64,000 nt of DNA from Lachnospiraceae bacterium (GCA_902363445.1 CABJAB010000001.1:186001-250000), one strand, 5' to 3'. Counted from the stretch's first letter, positions 17,647-25,699 are shown. Program-made: numbers and translations. Notes: generated from the sequence alone by a model not told the origin.

Positions 17647-17767
17647 CAGTAAACATAAAACCTTTTTTTCATGAAAATACCCTCCTTTTTACATTTCTTG
17701 TCGTTTTCATGACAACAAACAAAACCAAACACTTTGCACATATGTCTTGCTCTGATGTTCAACTTTG

Positions 17768-17812
17768 TTGTATTTACATACAAACAATAGCATATTTCTT
17801 GTCTTGATGCAA
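17768..17812 (-). promoter_or_regulatory. Operon 2 promoter with palindromic operator
   Basis: Minus-strand promoter: TTGCAT 17812-17807, 17-base spacer, TATTGT 17789-17784. Directly after the -10 lies a palindrome, TTGTAT-TTAC-ATACAA (17768-17783), covering the likely transcription start. The same -10 and a very similar element recur at the operon 1 promoter (31733-31749). TTGTA-type half sites resemble those of AraR, a GntR/LacI-type regulator; the regulator encoded at 32116 is the candidate. Confidence 0.75.
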
Positions 17813-17899
17813 CACTTTTGCACAAGAAAATTGTTGGTTTCTTTATTTTTTTATAATATTTTAAACATATCCAAACACATACGAACATCCGCAAACTTA

Positions 17900-19117
17900 T
17901 CAGAATTGTTTGCCCGGATATCCAAAGTGCTTCAGCATCACAATGTCCGCGTTATCGCTGGGATTCGCGATCGTTACGCCTCTCGTTGCCGCCGGCTCCG
18001 ATACAAAATATTCGTCGCAGGTCAGCTGCTCATAGCGGATACAGGCAGGTGTCTCAATGGGAAGCCCGTCTATGGTCCCGTTCCCCTGCATCATGATAAA
18101 GCCATAAGCTTCTTCATCCCGGATTGTGACCGAAGCCCCTGGCTTTACGACAAGGCGCTTTGCGCAGAATTCTTTAGATCCATATACGATCCACTCCTCA
18201 TAATATCCCTTTTCTTCCATGGCTCCCACATCTCCCGCCGGAACCGGCTCATGATAATGATGCTCTTTAAAATCCAGATCTGTATTGGCCTCCCAGTCCA
18301 GACAGCTGATCAGATAATCCCAATCGCCCTTTTTATCAGCCGGGACTTTGTCCCAGAGCATAAAATCATCTGCCGCCAGATCATTGTTCAGGTTCTGCAT
18401 GAAGATGGAGCAGTCGCTCATATACTGGGGCTCATACGTCACCAGAGAACCGGGGGCATGAAGGATACCGGCGGGCACATCCCACCCGGTGCCCAGCTTA
18501 AGCTTATAGGCTCTGGAAAGCTCCAGAATGCCGTTGTCTTCACAGTCCCATTTCTCCAGGTAAGCTTTCAGCTCTTTTTTTGTGAGGTGCGGGTCCAGTC
18601 CAAAATAAGTATACCCCGCCTTATATTCATAAGCATTCAGTTCTATCGGATAATAATATGCCTCCGGCTTCTGCGCCACCCCGACAAGAGCCGCCTGCTC
18701 CTCCATCAAATGCACATGATGGTTGATGGGCACAGAGAAATCATAGAACTTTGCAAAGAAAGTCATTTTTCCGCGTTCCTTCATGATCTTTTCTCCCAAA
18801 ATCTCATCACCGATCAATTCCACAGCCTCCCGGAGCTGGATTTTCTCCACGCCATTCTCCGTCCGGCATACAATGAAGCTGAGTCCCTCATCCGGCCCTG
18901 TTGTCTCGCCATTGTCCGCCATGCCCGTGGAAGCAAACCATCTCTCGCATACCGGCCCGGCCTTCAGCCCCCTGGGGTACAGGTCCCTCACGTCAAGCTT
19001 CATCCTCCTTCCGGCCGGCAGCGTCGTTCTCGTCACCCAGCAGGGGGCGAGGCGGAGGATTCCTCCCGTCCGTTTCATCTCCTCTTTCAGCAGCTTTCTT
19101 TTTTCTTCAGGCTTCAT
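17900..19117 (-). CDS. Cupin protein resembling type I phosphomannose isomerase
   Basis: 405 residues. The central part resembles phosphomannose isomerase-type cupins: INHHVHLMEEQAALVG (about 203-218), YYYPIELNAYEYKAGYTYFGLDPH, and KLGTGWDVPAGILHAPGS, comparable to the family's AGTPHA site. A second cupin half follows (EEWIVYGSKEFCAKRLVVKPGASVTIRDEEAYGFIMM). His-rich HHYHEPVPAG could also bind metal. It is last in operon 3, after an epimerase. It is probably a sugar or sugar-phosphate isomerase, but I cannot assign a substrate; it is longer than bacterial ManA. Confidence 0.68.
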   Translation of the reverse strand: MKPEEKRKLLKEEMKRTGGILRLAPCWVTRTTLPAGRRMKLDVRDLYPRGLKAGPVCERWFASTGMADNGETTGPDEGLSFIVCRTENGVEKIQLREAVELIGDEILGEKIMKERGKMTFFAKFYDFSVPINHHVHLMEEQAALVGVAQKPEAYYYPIELNAYEYKAGYTYFGLDPHLTKKELKAYLEKWDCEDNGILELSRAYKLKLGTGWDVPAGILHAPGSLVTYEPQYMSDCSIFMQNLNNDLAADDFMLWDKVPADKKGDWDYLISCLDWEANTDLDFKEHHYHEPVPAGDVGAMEEKGYYEEWIVYGSKEFCAKRLVVKPGASVTIRDEEAYGFIMMQGNGTIDGLPIETPACIRYEQLTCDEYFVSEPAATRGVTIANPSDNADIVMLKHFGYPGKQF

Positions 19118-19140
19118 ACAAACTCCTTTCTGATATCTTT

Positions 19141-19938
19141 TTACAATTTTATCCTCTGCATGTACACACCGTCCTGCAGCATAGTTTCATCCGGCCGGAG
19201 CACTGCCTGCGGGGATTCTTCCTCCACCGCGATCCAACCGTCATAATCCGCTTCTTTCAAGCATCCCAGCAGTTTCGGGAAGGAAATCGCCCCTTCACCC
19301 ATCGGCGTCCAAAGGCCGTTCTTCCCCATATCTTTAAAATGGACATGGCAGATATGGGGCATGAAAAGGCGGAAAACCTCTTCCACGTCCATTCCGCCGC
19401 GGGCAATATGGCCCGCATCCGAGGTAAAGCCCATGCCGCTGTCTTCGAAAAACCTTTTTAAAAGCTCATAATCCTCTCTGCTGTGAAACAGAGATAAAGG
19501 CGACGAATTTGTATGGAAGGACGAGGGATATCCTGCCGCCTTTGCCATCTCCCCCAGCCTGGCCAGGAATTCCAGGAACTCTTTCTGTTCTCTTTCCCGT
19601 TTTTCAAAGGGTACGTCCGGAGGGATGATGGAAAAGGACATCAGGATCCCGCCGAAGGGCGCGGCCGCATCAAAGGACAGCCTGGCCGTCTCCAGGATCT
19701 CATCTTCTTCGGCCGTCCCCCAGGGGACCGGCACACCGAATGCCGTAAGCATCATGTTTCTTTTTTCAAACTCCTTTTTCAGCTCCTCTGGTCTTTTTCC
19801 ATAATCCCCCAGCATGGTAGTCTCAATTTCCAGGCCGCCGAATCCCGCCTGGGCGCAGATATCCAATATGTGGGGAATTCTTCCCTTATATGTGCTATAG
19901 GACATCTGCCATGCATAGGTCTGGGCGCCGTATTTCAT
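19141..19938 (-). CDS. Sugar phosphate isomerase/epimerase family protein (TIM barrel)
   Basis: 265 residues of the xylose isomerase-like/AP endonuclease 2 superfamily. Conserved pieces are GAQTYAW at the N-terminus, GFGGLEIETTML, SFHTNSSP, GFTSDAGHIARGG, HVHFKDMG and WIAVEEE, which place the metal-binding Glu/Asp/His residues of this fold. ATG at 19938 sits seven bases after AAGGAGG, and overlaps the preceding hydrolase stop (ATGA), so the two are translationally coupled. It may epimerise or isomerise a sugar or keto-acid; specificity is unknown. Confidence 0.88.
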   Translation of the reverse strand: MKYGAQTYAWQMSYSTYKGRIPHILDICAQAGFGGLEIETTMLGDYGKRPEELKKEFEKRNMMLTAFGVPVPWGTAEEDEILETARLSFDAAAPFGGILMSFSIIPPDVPFEKREREQKEFLEFLARLGEMAKAAGYPSSFHTNSSPLSLFHSREDYELLKRFFEDSGMGFTSDAGHIARGGMDVEEVFRLFMPHICHVHFKDMGKNGLWTPMGEGAISFPKLLGCLKEADYDGWIAVEEESPQAVLRPDETMLQDGVYMQRIKL

Positions 19939-20759
19939 ATCCCCGCCTCCTTCTGCCCCGAACATTTTTTCAAAAATTCCAGGGAGATCCGGTTGAATAC
20001 GTCTAAATGTTCAAAATGCTGTACATGGCCTCCTTCATTCACATACAGCTTTGCTCCGGGAATCCGGTTTTTCAGCTCCTCCGCGCAGGAAAGCGGTGTG
20101 AGGATGTCTGCCTTTCCGGCCACTACGAGGGCCGGCACGCGGATCCGTTCCAGATATGGCAGCGCGTCATGGCCCATACAGGCTTCGCATTGAGCCCGGA
20201 ACGCGTCTGCCGCCATCCTGCGCTCTGTATTCTGCTCAAGCTCCCGCTCTCTTTCCGCGAGGACCTCCGGATGCCCGGCAAAGGTGGCGGGAGAATAGAT
20301 GAATTCCTGGAGCAGGCGGTCAAAGGCCAGAGGCGTCAGACGATCATAACAATCCTGAAACGTGCCCATTATCCGTCTCATATAAGGCGCAGGCCTGGCG
20401 AAGGTATTGATCAGCAGAAGGGATTTCACCAACTCCGGCCGGAAAACCGCCAGCATCTGGGCAATGGCTCCTCCCATGGAGATCCCGGCCACATGAGCGC
20501 CTTTAATATCCAGGGAATCCAATACGGCCGCCGCGTCCGCCGCCATGGACTCCGTGATACAGTCTTCAGCTTTTCCCGCATCTGACAGTCCGGCTCCCCG
20601 GTTATCCACGCTGATGCATCGGAAGCAGTTCCGATATACCCGTCTGTGAGGCTCCCACGCAGATAAGCCGGCCCCTAGTCCCATGAGGAGGAGAAGCGGT
20701 TCGCCCCTTCCCTCCTCCTCAAAATGGATCTTTACCCCGTCTCTTTCTATGTAAGGCAT
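19935..20759 (-). CDS. Alpha/beta-fold hydrolase
   Basis: 274-residue alpha/beta hydrolase. Nucleophile Ser lies in AGISMGGAI (about residues 91-99), the acid in GKADILTP and the catalytic His in EGGHVQHFEH, giving a complete triad. The oxyanion region is LLLLMGLGAG. ATG at 20759 is favoured by AAAGGAG eight bases upstream. Next to a sugar dehydrogenase it may open a lactone formed by that enzyme, but this is context-based inference; esterase activity is equally possible. Confidence 0.88.
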   Translation of the reverse strand: MPYIERDGVKIHFEEEGRGEPLLLLMGLGAGLSAWEPHRRVYRNCFRCISVDNRGAGLSDAGKAEDCITESMAADAAAVLDSLDIKGAHVAGISMGGAIAQMLAVFRPELVKSLLLINTFARPAPYMRRIMGTFQDCYDRLTPLAFDRLLQEFIYSPATFAGHPEVLAERERELEQNTERRMAADAFRAQCEACMGHDALPYLERIRVPALVVAGKADILTPLSCAEELKNRIPGAKLYVNEGGHVQHFEHLDVFNRISLEFLKKCSGQKEAGI

Positions 20760-20764
20760 GAAGA

Positions 20765-21862
20765 TCACTCCTTTCCATCCATGGTCATAACAATCTTTAT
20801 GACATCCGGTTCCTTTCGGGCCGCCTTTTCCACCGCCTCGAAAAACCGCTCCAGAGGATACCTGTGGGTGATCATTCCCTCCGATTTAAGCGACCCGTCA
20901 TATAAACCCTGGATCACCTTCTCAAAACAATGACAGCTGGTATAGGAGCCGTAGATATCCAGCTCCTTCCGGTCTCCGATAATGGTCCAGTCATAGGTTA
21001 TCTCTTCCGGCAGAGCGCTGAACTGTACAAACCTCCCCTTTTTCCGGATCATGTCCAGGCCCTGGTAAACGCTGCTCGGATGGGCCGCCACCTCCAGATA
21101 GACATCACAGCCTCTTCCCTCCGTCAGTTCCCTCACCCGTTTCACCACATCCGTCTCCTTCGGATCCAGGACGAGATCGCAGCCAAACTTCTTTGCCAGC
21201 TCAATGCGCGCGGGATTCATCTCCAGCCCCACGATCATCCTCGGCTCATATTTCCTGGCGATGCTCACCATGGCGAGGCCGATACATCCCATGCCGGAGA
21301 TGACGACCAGGTCTTCCTTCGTTATCCTAGCTCTCTCTACTCCGTGCATGGCACAGCAGAACGGCTCGATCAGGACCGCTTTATCCAATGGCATGTCCGC
21401 CGGGAGACGGTACACCACAGTCCCTTCGGGAATCCGCATATATTCCGCAAACGCGCCGTTCACATCCGACTGATGCCCGAAGTTCCGCTGATTCTCGCAC
21501 ATGTTATACTCACCGCGCTTACAGTAAAAGCATTCTCCGCAGAACTTGATCATATCAGCCACCACCCGTTCTCCGAGGGCATACCCCTTGGAGGCGGCCC
21601 CTGCTCCCATGGCCACTATAGTCCCGGTATATTCATGCCCCGGTATCACCGGCGGTTCCATAGGCCCCTTCTCCTTATCATTTCCCCAAAAGGAATCCGC
21701 TCCCTGATACCACATGACGTCGCTCCCGCATATCCCGCAGGCGTCAATCTTAAGAATGATATCATCCGGATTCTCTATCTGAGGCGCCGGCGCATCCTCC
21801 AAAAACGCATAGTCGTTCCTTCCATAAGCCATGACGGCCTTCATTGTCTTCGGCAGCTTCAT
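20765..21862 (-). CDS. Zinc-dependent alcohol/polyol dehydrogenase
   Basis: 365-residue medium-chain dehydrogenase related to sorbitol, threonine and L-threitol/erythritol dehydrogenases. Catalytic zinc ligands are in CGICGSD (about 42-48) and GHEYTG, the structural zinc site is CGECFYCKRGEYNMC, and the Rossmann motif is GMGCIGLAM (about 192-200). It is the first gene of operon 3 with AAGGAGG upstream and a strong promoter carrying tandem direct repeats. It probably oxidises a sugar or polyol using NAD(P); the substrate is unknown. Confidence 0.92.
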   Translation of the reverse strand: MKLPKTMKAVMAYGRNDYAFLEDAPAPQIENPDDIILKIDACGICGSDVMWYQGADSFWGNDKEKGPMEPPVIPGHEYTGTIVAMGAGAASKGYALGERVVADMIKFCGECFYCKRGEYNMCENQRNFGHQSDVNGAFAEYMRIPEGTVVYRLPADMPLDKAVLIEPFCCAMHGVERARITKEDLVVISGMGCIGLAMVSIARKYEPRMIVGLEMNPARIELAKKFGCDLVLDPKETDVVKRVRELTEGRGCDVYLEVAAHPSSVYQGLDMIRKKGRFVQFSALPEEITYDWTIIGDRKELDIYGSYTSCHCFEKVIQGLYDGSLKSEGMITHRYPLERFFEAVEKAARKEPDVIKIVMTMDGKE

Positions 21863-21885
21863 CTTCTTGTCCTCCTTTATATTAT

Positions 21886-21954
21886 ATGTTTATATTAATA
21901 TTTCATGTTTATATTAATTAATTGAAGCATAGCATTTCCTGAAATATCTGTCAA
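21886..21954 (-). promoter_or_regulatory. Operon 3 promoter with two tandem direct-repeat operators
   Basis: Strong minus-strand promoter: TTGACA 21954-21949, 17-base spacer, TATGCT 21931-21926. Immediately downstream are two exact 14-base direct repeats, ATGTTTATATTAAT on the plus strand, at 21886-21899 and 21905-21918, 19 bases apart. They cover the transcription start and early transcribed region, fitting a repressor. The divergent ArsR-type gene at 22040 is the candidate binder. Confidence 0.78.
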
Positions 21955-22039
21955 CGAAAAAGAAAAATGATTAATTTCTTTCTGTTTCACCCGCGTAACT
22001 ATGTTATACTTGAAATATTGAATAACCGGGAGAAAAGAC

Positions 22040-22945
22040 ATGATTTATTACGATAAGCTGCAAGAAGCGCTGCCTTTGTTTCAGGCGCTTGATTCCGAAA
22101 TCCGTCTTCGGATATTAGAACTGCTCATGGAAAACCGCAAAATGAATATGAACGAAATCGCCCGGGCCGTCGGCCTGTCCAACGCGGCGATCTCCGTTCA
22201 TATGAAAAAGCTGAGTACCGCCGGTATCATCAGTATCTCCAGTGTGGCAGGAAAACGCGGCACGCAAAAGGTCTGCTATCTGAACGAGGATACCATACTG
22301 ATCAAACTGGCGGAAGAATTCCCCGGGCGGGAATCCTATGATACAGAGCTGAATGTGGGCTGCTACTCCAATTATCAGATAACCCCCACCTGCGGTCTCT
22401 CCAGCCATGACCAGATCATAGGGGCCCTGGACCAGCCGCAGTTTTTCGCTTCACCCAAGCGGTTCCAGGCCGATATCCTCTGGTTCACCCAGGGCTTTGT
22501 CGAATATCTGATCCCCAATTATCTGAACGGCAGTCAGATTCTGGACGAGATACAAATCTCTTTCGAGATCAGCTCCGAAGCGCCGGGCTTCTGCGACGCC
22601 TGGCCGTCGGATATCTATTTTTATCTGAACGGGACCGAGCTTGGATATTGGACCTGCCCCGGCGATTTCGGCGAAAGAACCGGCCGCCTGAATCCGGAAT
22701 GGTGGCCCAGGGTAAACCAGTACGGCCTTTTAAAGCTTCTGACTGTCAATCAGCTGGGAACCTTCATCGACGGCCTTCCCCTCAATGATGTGACGATCCA
22801 GGACATAAAAACAGACACAGCGTCCGGATTCCTCTTCCGGATCGCCGTGCCCGAGCACGCAAAGCATATAGGCGGCCTGACTTTATATGGCACGCATTTT
22901 GGAAATTACAGCCAGGGCATCCGCGTCAAGATCCTGTATCATTGA
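22040..22945 (+). CDS. ArsR-type winged-helix transcriptional regulator with a large C-terminal domain
   Basis: 301 residues. Residues 8-80 are an ArsR-like winged helix (FQALDSEIRLRILELLMENRKMNMNEIARAVGLSNAAISVHMKKLSTAGII). The rest, about 200 residues rich in aromatic and beta-prone sequence, is far longer than a classic metal-sensing ArsR and lacks its Cys/His metal boxes; it is probably an effector-binding domain of unknown ligand. ATG at 22040 follows CCGGGAGAAAAGAC. It is divergent from operon 3 and likely regulates it. Convergent with the DeoR gene, ten bases apart. Confidence 0.85.
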   Translation: MIYYDKLQEALPLFQALDSEIRLRILELLMENRKMNMNEIARAVGLSNAAISVHMKKLSTAGIISISSVAGKRGTQKVCYLNEDTILIKLAEEFPGRESYDTELNVGCYSNYQITPTCGLSSHDQIIGALDQPQFFASPKRFQADILWFTQGFVEYLIPNYLNGSQILDEIQISFEISSEAPGFCDAWPSDIYFYLNGTELGYWTCPGDFGERTGRLNPEWWPRVNQYGLLKLLTVNQLGTFIDGLPLNDVTIQDIKTDTASGFLFRIAVPEHAKHIGGLTLYGTHFGNYSQGIRVKILYH

Positions 22946-22954
22946 TGCGGCCTG

Positions 22955-23713
22955 TCATAAATCCGCCACGATCAGATTGGCCCCCATCTTCTGAAGCCTT
23001 TCCTTCGTTTCCAGACTGATATTGCTGTCCGTTATCACGCCCGTAACATCCTTTATGTGGCTGTAGGATATCAGGCTGTATTGATTGAATTTGGAGGAGT
23101 CCACCAAAACATAAGTCTCCATCGCCGATTTGATGATACTCTGTTTTACACCGGCCTCCGGCGGATAGCCGTCGTAAAAATAGCCGTCCTCTCCCACCGT
23201 CGTGGCTCCCAGGAATGCGATATCCACCCGGTAGCGGCCGATCTGCTCTTCAGTCTGCGCCCCGTAGCAGGACAGCGTCTGAATCCTCAGCGATCCTCCG
23301 ATGATCAATACCGAAATATAGGGGCGGTCTGAGACCTGATCCACGATCTTCAGATTATTGGTCACGACTATGTTCCGGCTTCCCATGGGAAGATTCTTCG
23401 CCAAAAGCGTAGTCGTCGTTCCGGAATCGATGAAAATCCTCTGTGTGGCGCCGATCAGCTCAAATGCCTTTCTGGCGATCATCTCCTTCGCCTGCTCTGT
23501 GGCCCCCTTAAATTCCATGTCTTCCTTGGCTTGCCCCAGGAACACAGCGCCTCCATGGGTACGGCTCACATTTTTCCCTCCCGCCAGATATTCCAGGTCC
23601 CTCCGGATCGTCATATCCGACACCTGAAATTTTCGGCAAAGCTGGCTTGTCTGAACTTCGCCGTCTTCCATCAGCATCTCATAAATCTGCCGGCGGCGCT
23701 TCTCCCTCAGCAC
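22955..23713 (-). CDS. DeoR/GlpR-family transcriptional regulator
   Basis: 252 residues. The N-terminal DeoR helix-turn-helix is LREKRRRQIYEMLMEDGEVQTSQLCRKFQVSDMTIRRDLEYL followed by SRTHGGAV, the family hallmark; the C-terminal sugar-phosphate sensor carries FIDSGTTTTLLAKNL and GGSLR. DeoR repressors usually sense a phosphorylated sugar. It is downstream of, and in the same direction as, the PfkB kinase, with its own promoter in between, so it may answer to that kinase's product. Confidence 0.92.
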   Translation of the reverse strand: MLREKRRRQIYEMLMEDGEVQTSQLCRKFQVSDMTIRRDLEYLAGGKNVSRTHGGAVFLGQAKEDMEFKGATEQAKEMIARKAFELIGATQRIFIDSGTTTTLLAKNLPMGSRNIVVTNNLKIVDQVSDRPYISVLIIGGSLRIQTLSCYGAQTEEQIGRYRVDIAFLGATTVGEDGYFYDGYPPEAGVKQSIIKSAMETYVLVDSSKFNQYSLISYSHIKDVTGVITDSNISLETKERLQKMGANLIVADL

Positions 23714-23790
23714 GGGAATCCCCCCTCACCAAATCACATTATATTTGGGTCATTCTATTCGGCTTAATTTTCCGTCTGTACAACATTATC

Positions 23791-23819
23791 ATTATACTTA
23801 GGTTTCTGCAATTTAGCAA
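23791..23819 (-). promoter_or_regulatory. Promoter of the DeoR-family regulator
   Basis: TTGCTA 23819-23814, 17-base spacer, TATAAT 23796-23791 on the minus strand. An inverted repeat CCAAAT...ATTTGG (about 23728-23747) lies in the leader near the start codon and could be an autoregulatory site. Confidence 0.7.
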
Positions 23820-23853
23820 CCTCTGAATTTTTTCCTGGAAATATTCTGCCCGG

Positions 23854-24831
23854 CTATTTCCTGTTAAGCGCCACTTTTTCCGCCTGTCTGATAAATTCCT
23901 CCACATGCTGTTCCGACCGAATATACAAATGGGCGCCGAGCCCCTGGGAATTCAAAGCTCCCGCACCGCAGGCGAATTCTGCGCATGCCTCCGGCTCCAT
24001 CCCTTTCAGCAGACAGTGTACAAAGCCCGCTACAAAGTTGTCTCCGCATCCCGTAGTATCCAGCGGCCTGATCTTAAAGGGGTCGGTGAAAAACCGCTTT
24101 TCCGCATTTTTAAAAAAGCATCCCTCCGCTCCCATTTTCAGCACCACATTTTTAACTCCGGCATTTAAGAATACATCCGCGATCGCGTCGGGATCCTTTT
24201 CACCGGTCACATAAACCGCCTCATCATAGCTGGGCATCAGATAATCGGTATACGGATATACCTTTTCCACCGCGCGGGGACCGATTCCCGCACAGTCAAA
24301 GTTCATATCTGCGATCGTAAGCGCTCCGGCTCTCTGCGCCTCTTCGAAAATCACTTCGATTCCGTTCTGATCCAGCGTTCCCAAAGCGAACAGGCTGCCC
24401 GCCGTCACGGCCCTTGTCTTTCTGAGCACCGACAGATCCACATCCGACATCTCCGGGGTAAAGTTCTCCCCCGGTCCCACCAGGAAAGAATGGTCTCCGT
24501 TTGGCTTCACCACGACCACCGTAGAGAAGGTCCTGCAGTCGTCCGGGCGCACCAGAAGAGAGGTGTCGACACCTTCTCGCACCAAATCCCCAAAGATCAT
24601 ATCGCCCACGTTCCGTTTATCCAGCCTGGTGAGCAGTGCGGAATGATCTCCCAGCCTGGCAAGGGTCACGGCCTCATTTACCGCGTCTCCTCCAGAAGCC
24701 AGCAGCACCTGGCCCGCCATCACGGTATCCTTTCCAGATACCAGGGCATCCTCCGGAATATCCGTCACCAGGATATCCTGAACTACCTGACCAATGCAGA
24801 TCACATCATATTCTTTGTTCTGATTATCCAT
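23854..24831 (-). CDS. PfkB-family carbohydrate kinase
   Basis: 325-residue ribokinase-like sugar kinase. The N-terminal substrate motif region is ASGGDAVNEAVTLARLG, and the C-terminal signature DTTGCGDNFVAGFVHCLL carries the catalytic Asp. ATG at 24831 is preferred; a TTG seven codons upstream is in frame. A terminator separates it from the operon 1 genes and it has its own promoter, so it is a separate unit although physically next. It probably phosphorylates the ketose made by a neighbouring isomerase; substrate unproven. Confidence 0.92.
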   Translation of the reverse strand: MDNQNKEYDVICIGQVVQDILVTDIPEDALVSGKDTVMAGQVLLASGGDAVNEAVTLARLGDHSALLTRLDKRNVGDMIFGDLVREGVDTSLLVRPDDCRTFSTVVVVKPNGDHSFLVGPGENFTPEMSDVDLSVLRKTRAVTAGSLFALGTLDQNGIEVIFEEAQRAGALTIADMNFDCAGIGPRAVEKVYPYTDYLMPSYDEAVYVTGEKDPDAIADVFLNAGVKNVVLKMGAEGCFFKNAEKRFFTDPFKIRPLDTTGCGDNFVAGFVHCLLKGMEPEACAEFACGAGALNSQGLGAHLYIRSEQHVEEFIRQAEKVALNRK

Positions 24832-24888
24832 ATCCTTATACCTCTTTCCCAAATTAAGCAGAGTGTCTTATGCCACGATCATGTTACT

Positions 24889-24917
24889 ATTTTAACTCCT
24901 GCTGCCAAAGTACGCAA
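24889..24917 (-). promoter_or_regulatory. Candidate promoter of the PfkB kinase gene
   Basis: TTGCGT 24917-24912, 17-base spacer, TAAAAT 24894-24889 on the minus strand, between the upstream terminator and the kinase start. Confidence 0.58.
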
Positions 24918-24941
24918 TATGGTCTTCTTCTGAATTAGAAA

Positions 24942-24969
24942 GACAGATGCCGTTTTCGCGGCATCTGTC
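24942..24969 (-). terminator. Terminator after the second lyxose isomerase (end of operon 1)
   Basis: Perfect 11-bp stem, GACAGATGCCG with CGGCATCTGTC, six-base loop; followed on the minus strand by TTTCTAATT. It lies 19 bases after the isomerase stop. Confidence 0.78.
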
Positions 24970-24987
24970 CGGACATCTCTGTATATC

Positions 24988-25674
24988 TCACTGCAGAACA
25001 AGCTTTTTGTATTCGTTGCACAGAGGATGGAGCACCGGTTCATCTTCGTCTATGTCCGCATACTGCTTCGGCTGGAGCTCGATATGATAGTTATCAATGT
25101 TATCGTCGTTGATCTTGGAGACCTCGCCGCAGATCAGATCCCCGGATCCTGGCTTCGGGCCGAATGTATGGGCGATCCCAGGAGTGATGCTGATACTGTT
25201 TCCGGGATAGATCAGCACTTCTTCTCCTGCCGCGTAGGTATGCTTGATCCCGTCCTGATAAATGTCCACAGGCGTGTCAACCGCTTTTCCGTCTACGGTA
25301 TTATACAGCTTGATAAACATCACGCCTCCCCCGCGGTTGATGATATCTTCCGTCTTAAAGCCATGATAATGGATGGGAAGCCTCTGTCCGTCCTTAAATA
25401 TCAGCAGTTTCTCTGCGTAGGGCACACCCACCTCCGGATTATCCAGCAAACCGTTCCGGATTGTAAAAAGCACGCATCCAATCTCGTCAAACCTGCCCAA
25501 TCCATGATCCGTCATATCCCATCCCAGCATCAGCTTATCGATCACGTCGATCTCATCTTTGTGTTTCTTCCATTCCTCCAGGTCCCAGTACCCAAATTCA
25601 GGAAGTTTAAAATTGTTTTTCTCCAACAGCTCTTCCGCATAACGGATTGAAGCATTTACCAGTGAACGTTTCAT
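24988..25674 (-). CDS. D-lyxose isomerase family cupin (copy 2)
   Basis: 228-residue paralogue of the isomerase at 6017. It keeps the metal motif RLPIHYHGFKTEDIINRGGG (HxH and Glu) and a later His in GIAHTFGP, plus the family's MLGWDMTDHGLG block. ATG at 25674 lies behind GGAGGAAAGGAAACA. It overlaps nothing but is 25 bases after the mutarotase gene and ends operon 1. Known members interconvert D-lyxose/D-xylulose or D-mannose/D-fructose. Two copies under different control suggest two related substrates. Confidence 0.91.
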   Translation of the reverse strand: MKRSLVNASIRYAEELLEKNNFKLPEFGYWDLEEWKKHKDEIDVIDKLMLGWDMTDHGLGRFDEIGCVLFTIRNGLLDNPEVGVPYAEKLLIFKDGQRLPIHYHGFKTEDIINRGGGVMFIKLYNTVDGKAVDTPVDIYQDGIKHTYAAGEEVLIYPGNSISITPGIAHTFGPKPGSGDLICGEVSKINDDNIDNYHIELQPKQYADIDEDEPVLHPLCNEYKKLVLQ

Positions 25675-25699
25675 TGTTTCCTTTCCTCCGTATTCCTTA

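Noticed and set aside
17646..17672. Programmed -1 frameshifting at A AAA AAG as the preferred explanation for the binding-protein start
   Set aside because: No stimulatory stem-loop is evident just downstream and the A run is short for transcriptional slippage; a mutation or sequencing error is at least as likely, so it is reported only as an alternative.
17765..19246. A 493-codon plus-strand open frame opposite the PMI-like cupin
   Set aside because: Antisense shadow; the minus-strand reading has cupin motifs, a plausible start and operon context.
23728..23747. CCAAAT...ATTTGG inverted repeat before the DeoR gene as a terminator
   Set aside because: Short 6-bp arms and no U run; it is more plausibly an operator near the start codon, and weakly supported even as that.
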